Of a stretch of DNA of 64,000 nt, positions 8,666 through 18,064 are shown piece by piece. Under the pieces are notes generated by a model, which ran no database searches, was not told the DNA's origin, and worked only from the letters and a program-made list of their open reading frames with translations. Made by a program: the position numbers and the translations under genes. Source of the stretch: Pseudoalteromonas sp. 3D05 (GTDB lineage: Bacteria > Pseudomonadota > Gammaproteobacteria > Enterobacterales > Alteromonadaceae); NCBI RefSeq assembly GCF_002723455.1, contig NZ_PDUS01000017.1:1-64000 (forward strand). The letters run 5' to 3'. Position 1 is the first letter of the stretch. Each line of letters opens with the position of its first letter.

Positions 8666-10072
8666 TTATTGATAATTAATAAAATAAGCAAGAAAGATAA
8701 AGCCGCTTGCTAATGCAAAAAGTGCTGCGGTAAAACGCCAAATAAAGGCCGCCCATTCGCTCCAATCTAATTTAACAATTCCTAAGCAGCCAATGAGGCT
8801 GGCAGAGGTAGGTATGAGTATATTAGTGAGTCCATCGCCCAACTGAAAAGCCAGCACCACGATTTGACGAGATACGTTGAGTAAATCGCCTAAAGGTGCC
8901 ATTAAAGGCATGGTGATAGCAGCTTGCCCCGATCCTGATGAAACAAAGAAGTTAAATACACTTTGAAATAACAACATTCCCCATGCAGCAACGTAATCAG
9001 GCACTGCGGCGATACTACTTGCACTGTAATACAAAAGCGTATTGAGTGTAGAGGGCGTGCTCAAATCGCTGCCGCCTAAAAGCAGTACAACGCCTTTTGC
9101 CAATGCGACTAATAGGGCGGCGGGTAATAACTCTTGCGCACCATGTTTAAAGGCATCGGCACTTTCATTGGCGCTTTGTTTGTTAAACACACTGGCAATA
9201 AAAGCACTGACTAAACCTATACAGAAAAACTGTGCTGCCAGCTCAGGAATGTAGTACTGGCGAGCCATGACGCCCCAGATAACCCAGGCAATACCAGCAA
9301 CAAAGGTCACTAGAATTAGTTTGTCGGCAATATCTAGCGTTGGTTGGTTACTTGGCTGTGTTTGTTCAGTTTTGGTCTGCCTTATTGAATTGGCGTAGCG
9401 CACAGTAAATACCAAGCCAAACAGCGTGAATACACACCAAGCCGCCATTCTAAAACCTGCGCCAGAAAATACCGGTATCTCTGCAATAGATTGGGCAATT
9501 GCGATGCTAAATGGGTTCATCCATGAGGTGGCAAAACCAATTTGAGTTGCTACGTAGGTCGTTAAGACCGTGACTTTTGCGTCATAGCCTAGTTGCTTCA
9601 TGATAGGCAGTAGCACAATGCAAAAAGCAATGGCTTCTTCGCCCATGCCAAATACGGCGCCACCCAACGAAAATAATAAAAATATGAGTGGGATAAACAG
9701 CCATTCAACACGTTGTGTTTTATGAATGAGGGCCATAATACCGTTATTAATAGCACCCGTTTTCATAATAATGCCAAATGCACCACCGGTAATGAGTATA
9801 AACGCCATTACACCTATGGTTGCGCCATATTTATCGCCCGATACAAGCCCTTCAAATAACACATTTGCAAGGCCTATTTCACCGCCTTCGGCAAAAATAG
9901 GTGCTGTTGTGCTCTGTGTGACAGGTTGGTATTGAGCAAGTTCAACTCGGTTGCTGCCCTGCTCAGCATTAAAAAAACCGGGTGTAATAAATAAGGTGGC
10001 CAGGTAGGCAATAACAGCCACTGATAACAAGATGATACTTGCATCAGGCATGGTAAATTGTTTGTTTTTCAT
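8666..10072 (-). CDS. YfcC-family inner-membrane transporter
   Basis: About 468 residues with 12 or so membrane segments. The motifs G-M-G-E-E-A-I-A-F and S-W-M-N-P-F-S-I-A-I-A-Q, and the C-terminal S-G-S-G-Q-A-A-I-T-M-P, mark the YfcC/DcuC-like (PF03606) family, members of which carry amino acids or dicarboxylates, often by exchange or with cations. I start at the ATG at 10072; a TTG at 10090 is in frame but the hydrophilic K-N-K-Q-F start fits better. The gene lies between the TonB receptor and iadA on the same strand, so it most likely carries beta-Asp-Arg, Arg or Asp across the inner membrane. Confidence 0.85.
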   Translation of the reverse strand: MKNKQFTMPDASIILLSVAVIAYLATLFITPGFFNAEQGSNRVELAQYQPVTQSTTAPIFAEGGEIGLANVLFEGLVSGDKYGATIGVMAFILITGGAFGIIMKTGAINNGIMALIHKTQRVEWLFIPLIFLLFSLGGAVFGMGEEAIAFCIVLLPIMKQLGYDAKVTVLTTYVATQIGFATSWMNPFSIAIAQSIAEIPVFSGAGFRMAAWCVFTLFGLVFTVRYANSIRQTKTEQTQPSNQPTLDIADKLILVTFVAGIAWVIWGVMARQYYIPELAAQFFCIGLVSAFIASVFNKQSANESADAFKHGAQELLPAALLVALAKGVVLLLGGSDLSTPSTLNTLLYYSASSIAAVPDYVAAWGMLLFQSVFNFFVSSGSGQAAITMPLMAPLGDLLNVSRQIVVLAFQLGDGLTNILIPTSASLIGCLGIVKLDWSEWAAFIWRFTAALFALASGFIFLAYFINYQ

Positions 10073-10224
10073 AATTTCACTTTTAACCAAGGAAGGTTAT
10101 TGCTTAAAAAGATCAGCATCCAATAAGTCTAACACTCATAATAAGTGGCACAACAATTTAACTGTTGCGCCACTGAGTGCAATTTGGGTGGTGTAGCGGA
10201 TAGCACGGCTATCCGCAAGTAACT

Positions 10225-13152
10225 TTAAAAGCGATAGCTGGCACTAAGCGTGTAGCGTGTGCCGAAGGCATTGTGATTTATTGAGTCAAAACCACGGCTT
10301 GAACCATATAGTTTAGGCGGCTCTTTATCAAAAATGTTATCTATACGCACTCTTATCGCGAGTGCATCGTTAACAAAATAACCTGCTGATAAATCCCACA
10401 CTAGCCAATCATCCACTTGGTGGTTACCTTGTGAATCAAGTTCACCGAGCTCATCAAGCTCGTCAATTTGACGGCCTCTAAGCCCTTCAATATCATCTTC
10501 ATAACTGCTGGTGTAGTTTGCGCCAAGGTTTAGGTAGTAGCTTTGTGCTTCCCAATCGATTGATACACGGCCGATGTTTTCAGGGTAGCGATAGGTACCA
10601 ATGAGTTTTTCAATTGCATCAGAGCCCGGTTTATTACGCTCAAACTCAAGGTAGTGAGTACCGTCAAATGCAAATGTTAAGTCACCACCAGATAGTGTAA
10701 AGCGGTGATCAAACTTAATATCAATCCCTGCTAATGTCTGTGTGCCGGTGTTTTCAAGTGGGATAACATGATCACGAAATAATGGCAGAAATAGTTCATC
10801 ATCTCGCGGGTTAAACTCAGTTATGTAATTTTCCAAAATTTCGCCTAAATTAGCGCCATCTTGTTCTATGTTTAATCCACTGTTGTCACTGATTTCACAC
10901 AACTCACTATCATAAGAGATGCCTTGTTGGCCTTGTGGCACAATACCACAATGACGAAGTGAAGCATCTGTGCTGGCACGATCAAGTACCGCAGTCATGT
11001 TAGTATCAATCACTTCTTCGTGATCAAACTGCCAATAATCAACCGTTAAGTTAGTATCAACACTTGGGCTCCACGCAAAACCAACACTGATTGCTTCAGA
11101 CTCTTCGGCTTTCAGGTTTTTATTTCCCAGCTCAAGAGAGTTAACGCTAACTTCGGTACCATCTCCCATACAGTATAGGTCAGACACGGATTGGTTCGCA
11201 CCGCAATCAAAGGTTGATTGAGTGGTTCTTAATTTAACACCCGCTTGGGTCAATGAAGGTGCACGGAACGACGTTGACCACGAACCACGAACAACTAACG
11301 AGTCAGTAGGGCGATAGCTTAGGCCTATTTTCGGGTTAAATGTGCCGCCAAAGTCATCATAATGATCGTAACGACCCGCTGCTTGTAATTCTACCTGGTC
11401 GGTCAACGACACATTCAGCTCAGCAAATGCAGCGTATTGAGTACGATCAGCCTCTGATAAGCTTGAACCAAAACCAAATACATCTACTAGGTAGCCGTTT
11501 TCAGGGCGTGCTTGCGAATCAAGTGATGGTATGTCGCTTAACTCTTCACGGCGAGCTTCAACACCAAATGAGGCATAAGCGGGTAAGTCATTAAAGGTAA
11601 ATAGCTCACCGTTAAAGTTTGCATCCCAGCCGTATACGGTGCTTTCGCCACTACGGGTTGGGCGTGCCTGTGCCGTTGCTAAAACCGCATCATTAGCAGC
11701 ATCGCCTTGCACAAATGGATTATAAAATGGCAGTAAGTCGCCTGATGCACAGTTAAGGTTTTCGCCATCATAACTTGCCAGTGTACCGTCTGAACATAAC
11801 TCACCTGTAATTGCACCGTGGAATTGATAACGGTTATACACACCATCAATGGCTTCTTGTTCTGAACTTGAGCGAGAGAACGTTACGCCAGACTCCCAGC
11901 CCCAATCACCAATATCGCCAGCAAGGCTACTTACTAAGCGAAAGTTTTTAGTTTCAACTTCAACAGTTCGCGGGGCATTAAAGCGTGCATCAAAACCAAA
12001 ACCATAAACTTCGCGACCCGCTTGGGTGTCAAATGGGTCAATGTAGAGCTTATCCATTAAATCATTACTGCCGTCTGCATTATCATAAATAAATAGTGCA
12101 TCTTCTAAGATAAACGGGCCATCATCATCATTGATTTGATTAATAGGTGAAGGAGACGAATAGGCTCTAGACTTTGTTTGACTGTAGAAAAAGTCAGTGT
12201 GCCAATCAAGTTCACCCACATTGCTGTTAAACATGAATCCAGTTGATAGACTTTCAAATGGCGTGTCTAGGTAATCATCTTGATTTGGGTAGTAGGCACA
12301 AATTTGTTCACCAAATTCAGTAGTGACTAGCTCAGTTTTGCAGTTTGGAGCCGGTAACTCATTACCATCACGGCTACTGAAATAATAAATATTTGGTGAG
12401 TTTTCGAGTTTTGGTAAATATGAATAGCCATTAACTAATGAAGGCGATGCAGTGTAATCGCGATCGGTTGCTTTGAATGCGTTTCGGTCATAAATGTCGG
12501 CAAATACCGTTAAGTTACTGTCGCCAATTTTAGTACCATAAACCAAGTTTAATTGTTTTTTACCTTCATCGTGACTGTTAAAGCTGTTGCCTAAAGAGGC
12601 ATTTATTTCAGCACCTTCAAAGTCATCTTTTAAAATATAGTTGATTACGCCAGCTACGGCATCAGCACCATAAACAGCTGAGGCACCCGTGGCTAAAATA
12701 TCAATACGCTCGATAGCAGCCAGTGGAATAGAGTTTACATCGACGAAGTTTTCAGTGCCTGCAGCAAAAGAGCTGGGGGCAACACGACGACCATTAATAA
12801 GAGTTAATGTTGCTGAAGGGCCCATACCACGAAGGCTTGCAGCAGATTGGCCAGCCGGTGTTGAGGTTGAGGTGCCGCCACTTTCTGAAGTTGAAAAGGT
12901 GCCGCTGCCGCCTTTAAATACTGATAAGTCTTTTAATAACTCATGAATAGTATTCGCCCCTGAGCGCTTTATTGCGTCTTGGTCTAATACCGTTAATGGG
13001 ATTGTACCTTCAAGGTCGACGCCTTTTAAGCGTGATCCAGTAATTTCTACTCGCTCAATGTTTGTTGATTCATCATTTTCTTGTGCATACACAGTGGTGA
13101 CAGGGCAAAGCGATGCGCTTATTGCCGCTGCAATAGTTAGTTGACGAAACAT
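10225..13152 (-). CDS. TonB-dependent outer-membrane receptor
   Basis: A 975-residue receptor with a signal peptide (1-24, ending V-Y-A-Q), a TonB-box/plug region (E-R-V-E-I-T-G-S-R, then the plug with T-L-I-N-G-R-R-V and G-A-D-A-V-A-G-V-I-N-Y), and a large beta-barrel ending in Y-R-F, the usual aromatic C-terminus. Such receptors import scarce substrates using energy from TonB. The plug has a Gly/Ser/Thr-rich loop (S-G-G-T-S-T-S-T). It is divergent from the cyanophycinase gene and precedes the transporter and iadA, so it probably takes up cyanophycin fragments such as beta-Asp-Arg dipeptides (inference). AAGG upstream supports the ATG at 13152. Confidence 0.9.
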   Translation of the reverse strand: MFRQLTIAAAISASLCPVTTVYAQENDESTNIERVEITGSRLKGVDLEGTIPLTVLDQDAIKRSGANTIHELLKDLSVFKGGSGTFSTSESGGTSTSTPAGQSAASLRGMGPSATLTLINGRRVAPSSFAAGTENFVDVNSIPLAAIERIDILATGASAVYGADAVAGVINYILKDDFEGAEINASLGNSFNSHDEGKKQLNLVYGTKIGDSNLTVFADIYDRNAFKATDRDYTASPSLVNGYSYLPKLENSPNIYYFSSRDGNELPAPNCKTELVTTEFGEQICAYYPNQDDYLDTPFESLSTGFMFNSNVGELDWHTDFFYSQTKSRAYSSPSPINQINDDDGPFILEDALFIYDNADGSNDLMDKLYIDPFDTQAGREVYGFGFDARFNAPRTVEVETKNFRLVSSLAGDIGDWGWESGVTFSRSSSEQEAIDGVYNRYQFHGAITGELCSDGTLASYDGENLNCASGDLLPFYNPFVQGDAANDAVLATAQARPTRSGESTVYGWDANFNGELFTFNDLPAYASFGVEARREELSDIPSLDSQARPENGYLVDVFGFGSSLSEADRTQYAAFAELNVSLTDQVELQAAGRYDHYDDFGGTFNPKIGLSYRPTDSLVVRGSWSTSFRAPSLTQAGVKLRTTQSTFDCGANQSVSDLYCMGDGTEVSVNSLELGNKNLKAEESEAISVGFAWSPSVDTNLTVDYWQFDHEEVIDTNMTAVLDRASTDASLRHCGIVPQGQQGISYDSELCEISDNSGLNIEQDGANLGEILENYITEFNPRDDELFLPLFRDHVIPLENTGTQTLAGIDIKFDHRFTLSGGDLTFAFDGTHYLEFERNKPGSDAIEKLIGTYRYPENIGRVSIDWEAQSYYLNLGANYTSSYEDDIEGLRGRQIDELDELGELDSQGNHQVDDWLVWDLSAGYFVNDALAIRVRIDNIFDKEPPKLYGSSRGFDSINHNAFGTRYTLSASYRF

Positions 13153-13596
13153 ATTAATTTACCTTTTGTCTTATTCAAGAGTCAAAACATGCTTTAAATA
13201 CAGCAGCTTGCTCATTTTTATTATGATTTTTCCAATCGAATTGAGGCAAAATTAATAGCAGCGGCAAAGCGCAGCTAAAACTAATGTTATTTTAGTTTTT
13301 ATTTGCTTTAAATTTGATTGGTTTCAGACAGGGCAGTGATGTTTAGACACAGTTAGCCCCTCACGAGAATGTGAGGTGTGGCTACTCGTCAAACCACTCC
13401 GAAAGGTAGTGAGGAGAGTAGAAATATGTACAAAGCGATGTTGCGTTTTTAAACATAATTCCAATCCAAAAGGTTTTTGACAAAGCTAGTTATTGAGTGC
13501 TAGCTTACTCGCGATTTAAAAGTTCCTTTTTTTTATAGCAAGCATAAAGAGACACTGCAAGCTATTTATCATTATATTTTACATGCGAGTAACATT
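13153..13596. other. 444-base divergent control region, receptor/cyanophycinase
   Basis: This gene-free stretch must hold both promoters of the divergent pair. I see a small hairpin (CCTCAC-GAGAAT-GTGAGG near 13360-13376) and AT-rich tracts, but no convincing operator or riboswitch. Confidence 0.4.
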
Positions 13597-15297
13597 ATGG
13601 AAACCTTTCAGGAACAACTTAAGCTTAGGCGGTTTGATGGTTTTTTGGCAGCATCTTTGCTGATTTTAGCTTCATATTCTTCCACGATATCTGCAAATGA
13701 AAAAAATCAGACCTTGGTTCTAGTGGGAGGCGCTTTAACAACATGTTCAAGCATGAGCGCCAAAAACTGCCAAGATAAACAACAGTTAAGTGGTAAAAAC
13801 GCAAACCAATATCAATTAAACCGCGACACATTAAATCAAGTAAAATTAAATTGGCCCAATGATAATGCAGGACATCGCAATAAAACATTGCAAGTTTTAG
13901 CTACAATGGCACGCCAACATCCTTCACCTTATACCAAGAGCGATCTGCTGTGGGCATGGCGAGATTTAAACAACGCATTACTTAATCAATTAACCGATGT
14001 AGAGTACAACTTTGTTATCGATAGTATAGAAATACCAGTTGTTGATGCTAAGCAAGCGCGACTTAAAGAAGTCGTCAACACCACACTAAATAGTGAAACT
14101 GCGGCTAACGATATTTTAGATTTTATTTCGGCTACTGCGAAAGTAAGTGCAACTAAGCCTAGCCTTTTAGCTATTACAGCTTCTAGTCGCGACCCTTATG
14201 AATCAGCAGACTTTTATGAAGGATTACTTGATTTCAATGGTATTGCATCTAAGTGGCTGGCGTTGACACCTGCGCTTGCAAGGGCGATCACCAGCGGGGA
14301 ATGTGCTCAATTGACCAGTATCCGCGAAAAAACCATGAATGTGTATAATCGTGATGCTATCTACCCCGATCGTATTAAGGCAGAGTTGGCGCTGTGCAAG
14401 CAAGGTGTTAAAAATTTGGTTAAGGTAATTGAATCGGCAACGGGTGTCATGCTTAATGGCGGCGACCAAAGCTTAACGCACAAAGTATTATTCGATGAGC
14501 AAGGTAAACCTTACCCGTGGACAGAGGCATTACGCTCACGTCCGTTGTTGGTAGGAACAAGCGCCGGTACTGCGATTCAAAGTGGTGGTAAAAATCAATA
14601 TGGACAGGTGGCGATGATCACAAATGGCACAAGCCTTAGCGCTTTGCGTGATGGTGCTTTCGCTCAATCAGCACCTAGTGAACGCTGCACGACTGACTGT
14701 GATAAAGGTCTATCAGTTGACTCATTAACCTACCAAGGTGAGGGTGGCCTAGGCAGCTTTAACTTCGGTATATTGGATACCCACTTTAGTGAGCGTGATC
14801 GTACGGCACGTTTGGCAACATTGTTAGATGCGACAAAGCAACCTTATGGATTTGGTGTTGATGAGACAACCGCATTGGTGGTTATTAACTCTGGTAGTTC
14901 TAAACTGATGACTGTGATTGGTAAAAATGGTGTTGTCTATTTACATAAGCCACACAGCGCAGAGGGTTTTAATTATTCGTATTGGCCTGTGGGCACACGC
15001 GTAAATATAACGAAGGATGGCTTTAGTATTAATGACAAAACAATCACAAATGCATTGCCAAAAATGAAAATACCTCCTTTGCCTATGCAGCGTTTTACCA
15101 ATATTTTTACTGATACTAAACTACGTTCGTTAACGCAAGCCATGTGCTTGACCAATGATACGCAAGCGACAGCACAACAAGATGAGTTTTCTGTTGCTAT
15201 TTCAGGCAATGAAGACAGCCAATTTTACCGTGTTAACAGCTCAAAACATGGGTGTTTAGTCGATAATTTAGCTATTAAAATTAAACAGATTCAGTGA
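13597..15297 (+). CDS. Exported cyanophycinase-like peptidase, family S51
   Basis: This 566-residue protein has a long N-terminal leader with a hydrophobic core (about 14-32, then S-A-N-E), so it is probably exported. Cyanophycinase hallmarks are present: L-V-G-G-A-L near the mature start, L-N-G-G-D-Q, the nucleophile serine in G-T-S-A-G-T, and D-T-H-F-S-E-R-D-R-T-A-R-L carrying the histidine. Cyanophycinases cut cyanophycin into beta-Asp-Arg dipeptides. It is longer than the intracellular cyanobacterial enzyme, with insertions before G-G-D-Q and a C-terminal extension with several cysteines. The ATG at 13597 is the only sensible start, though its ribosome site is weak. The function of the cluster as a whole supports the call. 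Confidence 0.85.
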   Translation: METFQEQLKLRRFDGFLAASLLILASYSSTISANEKNQTLVLVGGALTTCSSMSAKNCQDKQQLSGKNANQYQLNRDTLNQVKLNWPNDNAGHRNKTLQVLATMARQHPSPYTKSDLLWAWRDLNNALLNQLTDVEYNFVIDSIEIPVVDAKQARLKEVVNTTLNSETAANDILDFISATAKVSATKPSLLAITASSRDPYESADFYEGLLDFNGIASKWLALTPALARAITSGECAQLTSIREKTMNVYNRDAIYPDRIKAELALCKQGVKNLVKVIESATGVMLNGGDQSLTHKVLFDEQGKPYPWTEALRSRPLLVGTSAGTAIQSGGKNQYGQVAMITNGTSLSALRDGAFAQSAPSERCTTDCDKGLSVDSLTYQGEGGLGSFNFGILDTHFSERDRTARLATLLDATKQPYGFGVDETTALVVINSGSSKLMTVIGKNGVVYLHKPHSAEGFNYSYWPVGTRVNITKDGFSINDKTITNALPKMKIPPLPMQRFTNIFTDTKLRSLTQAMCLTNDTQATAQQDEFSVAISGNEDSQFYRVNSSKHGCLVDNLAIKIKQIQ

Positions 15298-15336
15298 GTT
15301 TTTATAAAGGTCAACAGAACCTAAGCTAGGCAATAT

Positions 15337-15365
15337 TAAAGCGATGGGCTTATCCCATCGCTTTA
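15337..15365. terminator. Bidirectional hairpin between cyanophycinase and HupE genes
   Basis: TAAAGCGATGGG (15337-15348) pairs with CCCATCGCTTTA (15354-15365) around a five-base loop, between convergent genes. Confidence 0.75.
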
Positions 15366-15371
15366 TGTTAT

Positions 15372-16484
15372 TTAAATTCGTTCTATCGACCATTGTACTG
15401 CTATCAATGCAATAATAAGAGAGCCTGCTGGCATCACCCATTTTTGATATACAGCATATCTTCTGCAGCTTATCAGTAAAGGTAAGGTAACGGCTAAAAT
15501 AGCTAATTGACCTATTTCTACTCCTAAATTAAATGCTAACACACTGAGCAATTGATAGTCGTTTGATAAACCGAGCTCACCCAAAACACCCGCAAACCCC
15601 ATACCGTGTAGTAGGCCAAATGCAAAGGTTATCCAGCCTAAACGCAATACCAATGGCCAAATATTATTTAGTGCAGCAAATAATACTGAAATGGCTATGC
15701 CAAATTCAACCCATCGGCTATTAGGTGAAAGCAGCTCCATTGCAGTTGCTGTCAACGTAATAGAGTGAGCCAAGGTAAACGCTGTTACTATCCAGGCGGT
15801 ATGCTTAAAAATAGCAATTTTTGATGTGACTCCTTGCCATTTACTATCTTTTCTTACCAATACGCAGGTAAGTAATAACGCAATTAAAAATAGAATATGA
15901 TCAAGACCTAGCCAAATATGCAATATCCCTTGATAGACATATTGTTTAAATGTTGCGAGGTAACTGGTGCTTGTAAAGTCGAACGCCTGGGTTGCTTGAT
16001 CAGCGCTCATAACACGCGTTTGCGAGTTCACAGTGGTGATGACCTTGTGATTAGCGTCGATATCAAAAAATGCGCTGTATGTAAGTATTATCGCGCTTTT
16101 TTCAGCACAGTTTACGCTTATGGGCAATACAACATACGGTTGATTAAAGTGATTATCGAGCTTCAAATCGTTGTCGCTTTGTACAAGGCAGGCTTGTTCG
16201 TCAGGTGATGATATCTTGATTGATGCATACATAAACTCATTTAAGGCAGCACGCTTGGCGGTGATTTCATGCCAAGCAATATTGCCATCTTGATTAAGAT
16301 CGAATGCAATTTTATGTTCTAAATCAATCAGCGGGATCTGCCAAGTACCGCTAAACTCATTAAGTGTTTCAGATGATTCAACTTTATTTAAACTGAGATA
16401 GCTGGTACTAAGTTGATGAGCAAAAGCGGTGCTGCTGAGTAATAGGCACACACTATACAATAAACTGTGAATGTAATATTTCAT
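15372..16484 (-). CDS. HupE/UreJ-type membrane protein, possible metal permease
   Basis: With the ATG at 16484 the protein has 370 residues: signal peptide (1-22, T-A-F-A-H), a periplasmic domain of about 150 residues with a D-L-N-Q-D-G-N-I Ca-binding-like stretch, and about seven membrane helices. The helices carry H-I-W-L-G-L-D-H, A-H-S-I-T-L and F-G-L-L-H-G-M-G-F, the metal-binding patterns of HupE/UreJ proteins, which move nickel or cobalt. This is the longer HupE/UreJ_2 form, whose substrate is not established. AAGGGG upstream supports the start, and ATGA overlaps the stop of the TPR gene, so the two are translationally coupled. It is the last gene of the DUF4331 cluster. Confidence 0.8.
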   Translation of the reverse strand: MKYYIHSLLYSVCLLLSSTAFAHQLSTSYLSLNKVESSETLNEFSGTWQIPLIDLEHKIAFDLNQDGNIAWHEITAKRAALNEFMYASIKISSPDEQACLVQSDNDLKLDNHFNQPYVVLPISVNCAEKSAIILTYSAFFDIDANHKVITTVNSQTRVMSADQATQAFDFTSTSYLATFKQYVYQGILHIWLGLDHILFLIALLLTCVLVRKDSKWQGVTSKIAIFKHTAWIVTAFTLAHSITLTATAMELLSPNSRWVEFGIAISVLFAALNNIWPLVLRLGWITFAFGLLHGMGFAGVLGELGLSNDYQLLSVLAFNLGVEIGQLAILAVTLPLLISCRRYAVYQKWVMPAGSLIIALIAVQWSIERI

Positions 16485-17488
16485 AACTTTGCCCCTTTTG
16501 CGCGTGCCAATAGCTGCTGGTCTGCTTGTAGCTTTGCCTGCTGCCAATTAATTTTTGCCCAATAAAGTGCTTTATCAGGCTGTTGATCAAGGTCTAAATA
16601 ATAACGAGCAAGATCGCTGGCATGAAATACATCTTGGCGCAGTTCTCTTAATTGCACGCGTTTTGACATAAGAGTTTGCCATTGAGTTTGTGGGTTTTTT
16701 GTGTTGTTTCGCTCGGCAATCGCTAAACGAAGTAATAATGCATCTTCTAAATTTTCATTATCGTAAGTTAGTGAAGGTAAAGAGTTCAGTATTTTTTGAT
16801 AAGACCCTAAAGCTAAATGAATATCAGCCCACAATACAACCAAACTAACAGGGGCTGTATTTAACTCAATTGAGCGAATATGATCCAATGCTGCTTTTGG
16901 TTTATTAAGCCTAAGCGCCATCTCACCAAGCACATGACGGGTGGTTTCATTTTGCTTATTAATAACAATACTATTTTTTAAACTTTGATAGCTTTGTGTT
17001 AATTGGCCATCTTGGCTTAATGCATCTAATGCACATGTGTTTACTACATCCATAGGTGCTAAGCCTACAAGATTTAAGCATTGTTGTTTTGCTGCGGTGA
17101 ATTTGCCTTGTACCATCAACATATTTGCTTGTAGTAGATGGCTATTAACGTGTTGGGGGTCTTTTTGTAATACTTCTTGAGTAATACTTAATGCTTGTTC
17201 AAATTGATGTTCACGTTGTAAAACACGAGCGTACATGTAACCAATATCGGGTGTTTTAGATTGTTTGTAGCGCAATTCTAATTGTGATTTTAACAGCCCT
17301 TGGCGTAATTCTGTTTGACCTACTTGCTGCGTTGTAATGAGTAATGCCATTAACTCATTATTATTCAATATCGCCGTACTAACAGAGCGTGCCTTGGCTA
17401 TTATGGTGTTATCGGCAGGTATAATGGGTTCAGCGAATAAACAAGGTGAAAGTACTAGAGCAAAGTAAGTAAAGGCACGAATCAACAT
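16481..17488 (-). CDS. Periplasmic TPR protein
   Basis: A 335-residue protein with a signal peptide (1-19, C-L-F-A-E) and TPR-like helical repeats through the middle (for example A-R-V-L-Q-R-E-H-Q-F-E-Q-A-L near 87 and G-K-F-T-A-A-K-Q near 128). TPR proteins act as docking platforms. It is coupled by a 4-base ATGA overlap to the HupE-type permease, so a structural or assembly role with that permease is likely. AGGAG sits eight bases ahead of the ATG. No enzyme motif is visible. Confidence 0.75.
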   Translation of the reverse strand: MLIRAFTYFALVLSPCLFAEPIIPADNTIIAKARSVSTAILNNNELMALLITTQQVGQTELRQGLLKSQLELRYKQSKTPDIGYMYARVLQREHQFEQALSITQEVLQKDPQHVNSHLLQANMLMVQGKFTAAKQQCLNLVGLAPMDVVNTCALDALSQDGQLTQSYQSLKNSIVINKQNETTRHVLGEMALRLNKPKAALDHIRSIELNTAPVSLVVLWADIHLALGSYQKILNSLPSLTYDNENLEDALLLRLAIAERNNTKNPQTQWQTLMSKRVQLRELRQDVFHASDLARYYLDLDQQPDKALYWAKINWQQAKLQADQQLLARAKGAKL

Positions 17489-17538
17489 AGTGTCTCCTAA
17501 AAAGGCCTTCCATGGCCTGCAAGTTGGTATTAAAAAGC

Positions 17539-18054
17539 TTAATTATCCGTTAGCAAGTCGTCATAATTGACTTTTGCATCGGCATTAGTAAAGGCACGTC
17601 CGTTAACACTTAGCGGCTTGTCTGTAGGCGCTTGATTAAACGCAGCACGACTAAACTGGGCAAAGTCAACTTCCAGTACTTCAATTGTAATATCAACCAT
17701 GGCTGTTACTTGTTCATTGACACCATCGCTTACAGCAAAAGTAAAACTGTCTGTGCCAGTTGCTTCTGCATTCGGTGTGTAAACATAGCTACCATCAGTA
17801 TTAACTACAACCATGCCTAGCATAGGTTCAGTGACTAAACTAAATGTCAGCGTATCACCCTCAGGATCAGTGCCTTGTAGCATATCTTCAATGGTTACTT
17901 CGGTTTGTGTTGTAACCATTTCTGCAGATGCGGTAGGTGCTTTATTCACCACTGGTGGTGGCTCTACGCTATTTTTGTCATCATCGTTATTACAGCCACT
18001 AAGCACCAAAACTGTGAGTAGGGTCGCAATGTGTGATAGTTTTAACTGTTGCAT
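17539..18054 (-). CDS. Lipoprotein with one cadherin/VCBS-like beta domain
   Basis: The ATG at 18054 has AGGAG six bases upstream and opens a lipoprotein signal ending in the lipobox L-V-L-S-G-C; the acidic N-N-D-D-D after the cysteine is typical. Of 171 residues, about 45-120 form one Ig-like repeat with P-E-G-D-T-L-T-F-S and G-S-Y-V-Y-T-P-N, a pattern common in large adhesins but here present once. The C-terminal 40 residues look like a short tail with no named domain. It follows DUF4331 by 10 bases, so it is co-translated with it. It may be a surface partner of the DUF4331 protein. Confidence 0.7.
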   Translation of the reverse strand: MQQLKLSHIATLLTVLVLSGCNNDDDKNSVEPPPVVNKAPTASAEMVTTQTEVTIEDMLQGTDPEGDTLTFSLVTEPMLGMVVVNTDGSYVYTPNAEATGTDSFTFAVSDGVNEQVTAMVDITIEVLEVDFAQFSRAAFNQAPTDKPLSVNGRAFTNADAKVNYDDLLTDN

Positions 18055-18064
18055 GAGTTTCTCC

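Noticed and set aside
17502..17518. Small hairpin between the lipoprotein and TPR genes as an attenuator
   Set aside because: Arms are only five bases and no T run follows.
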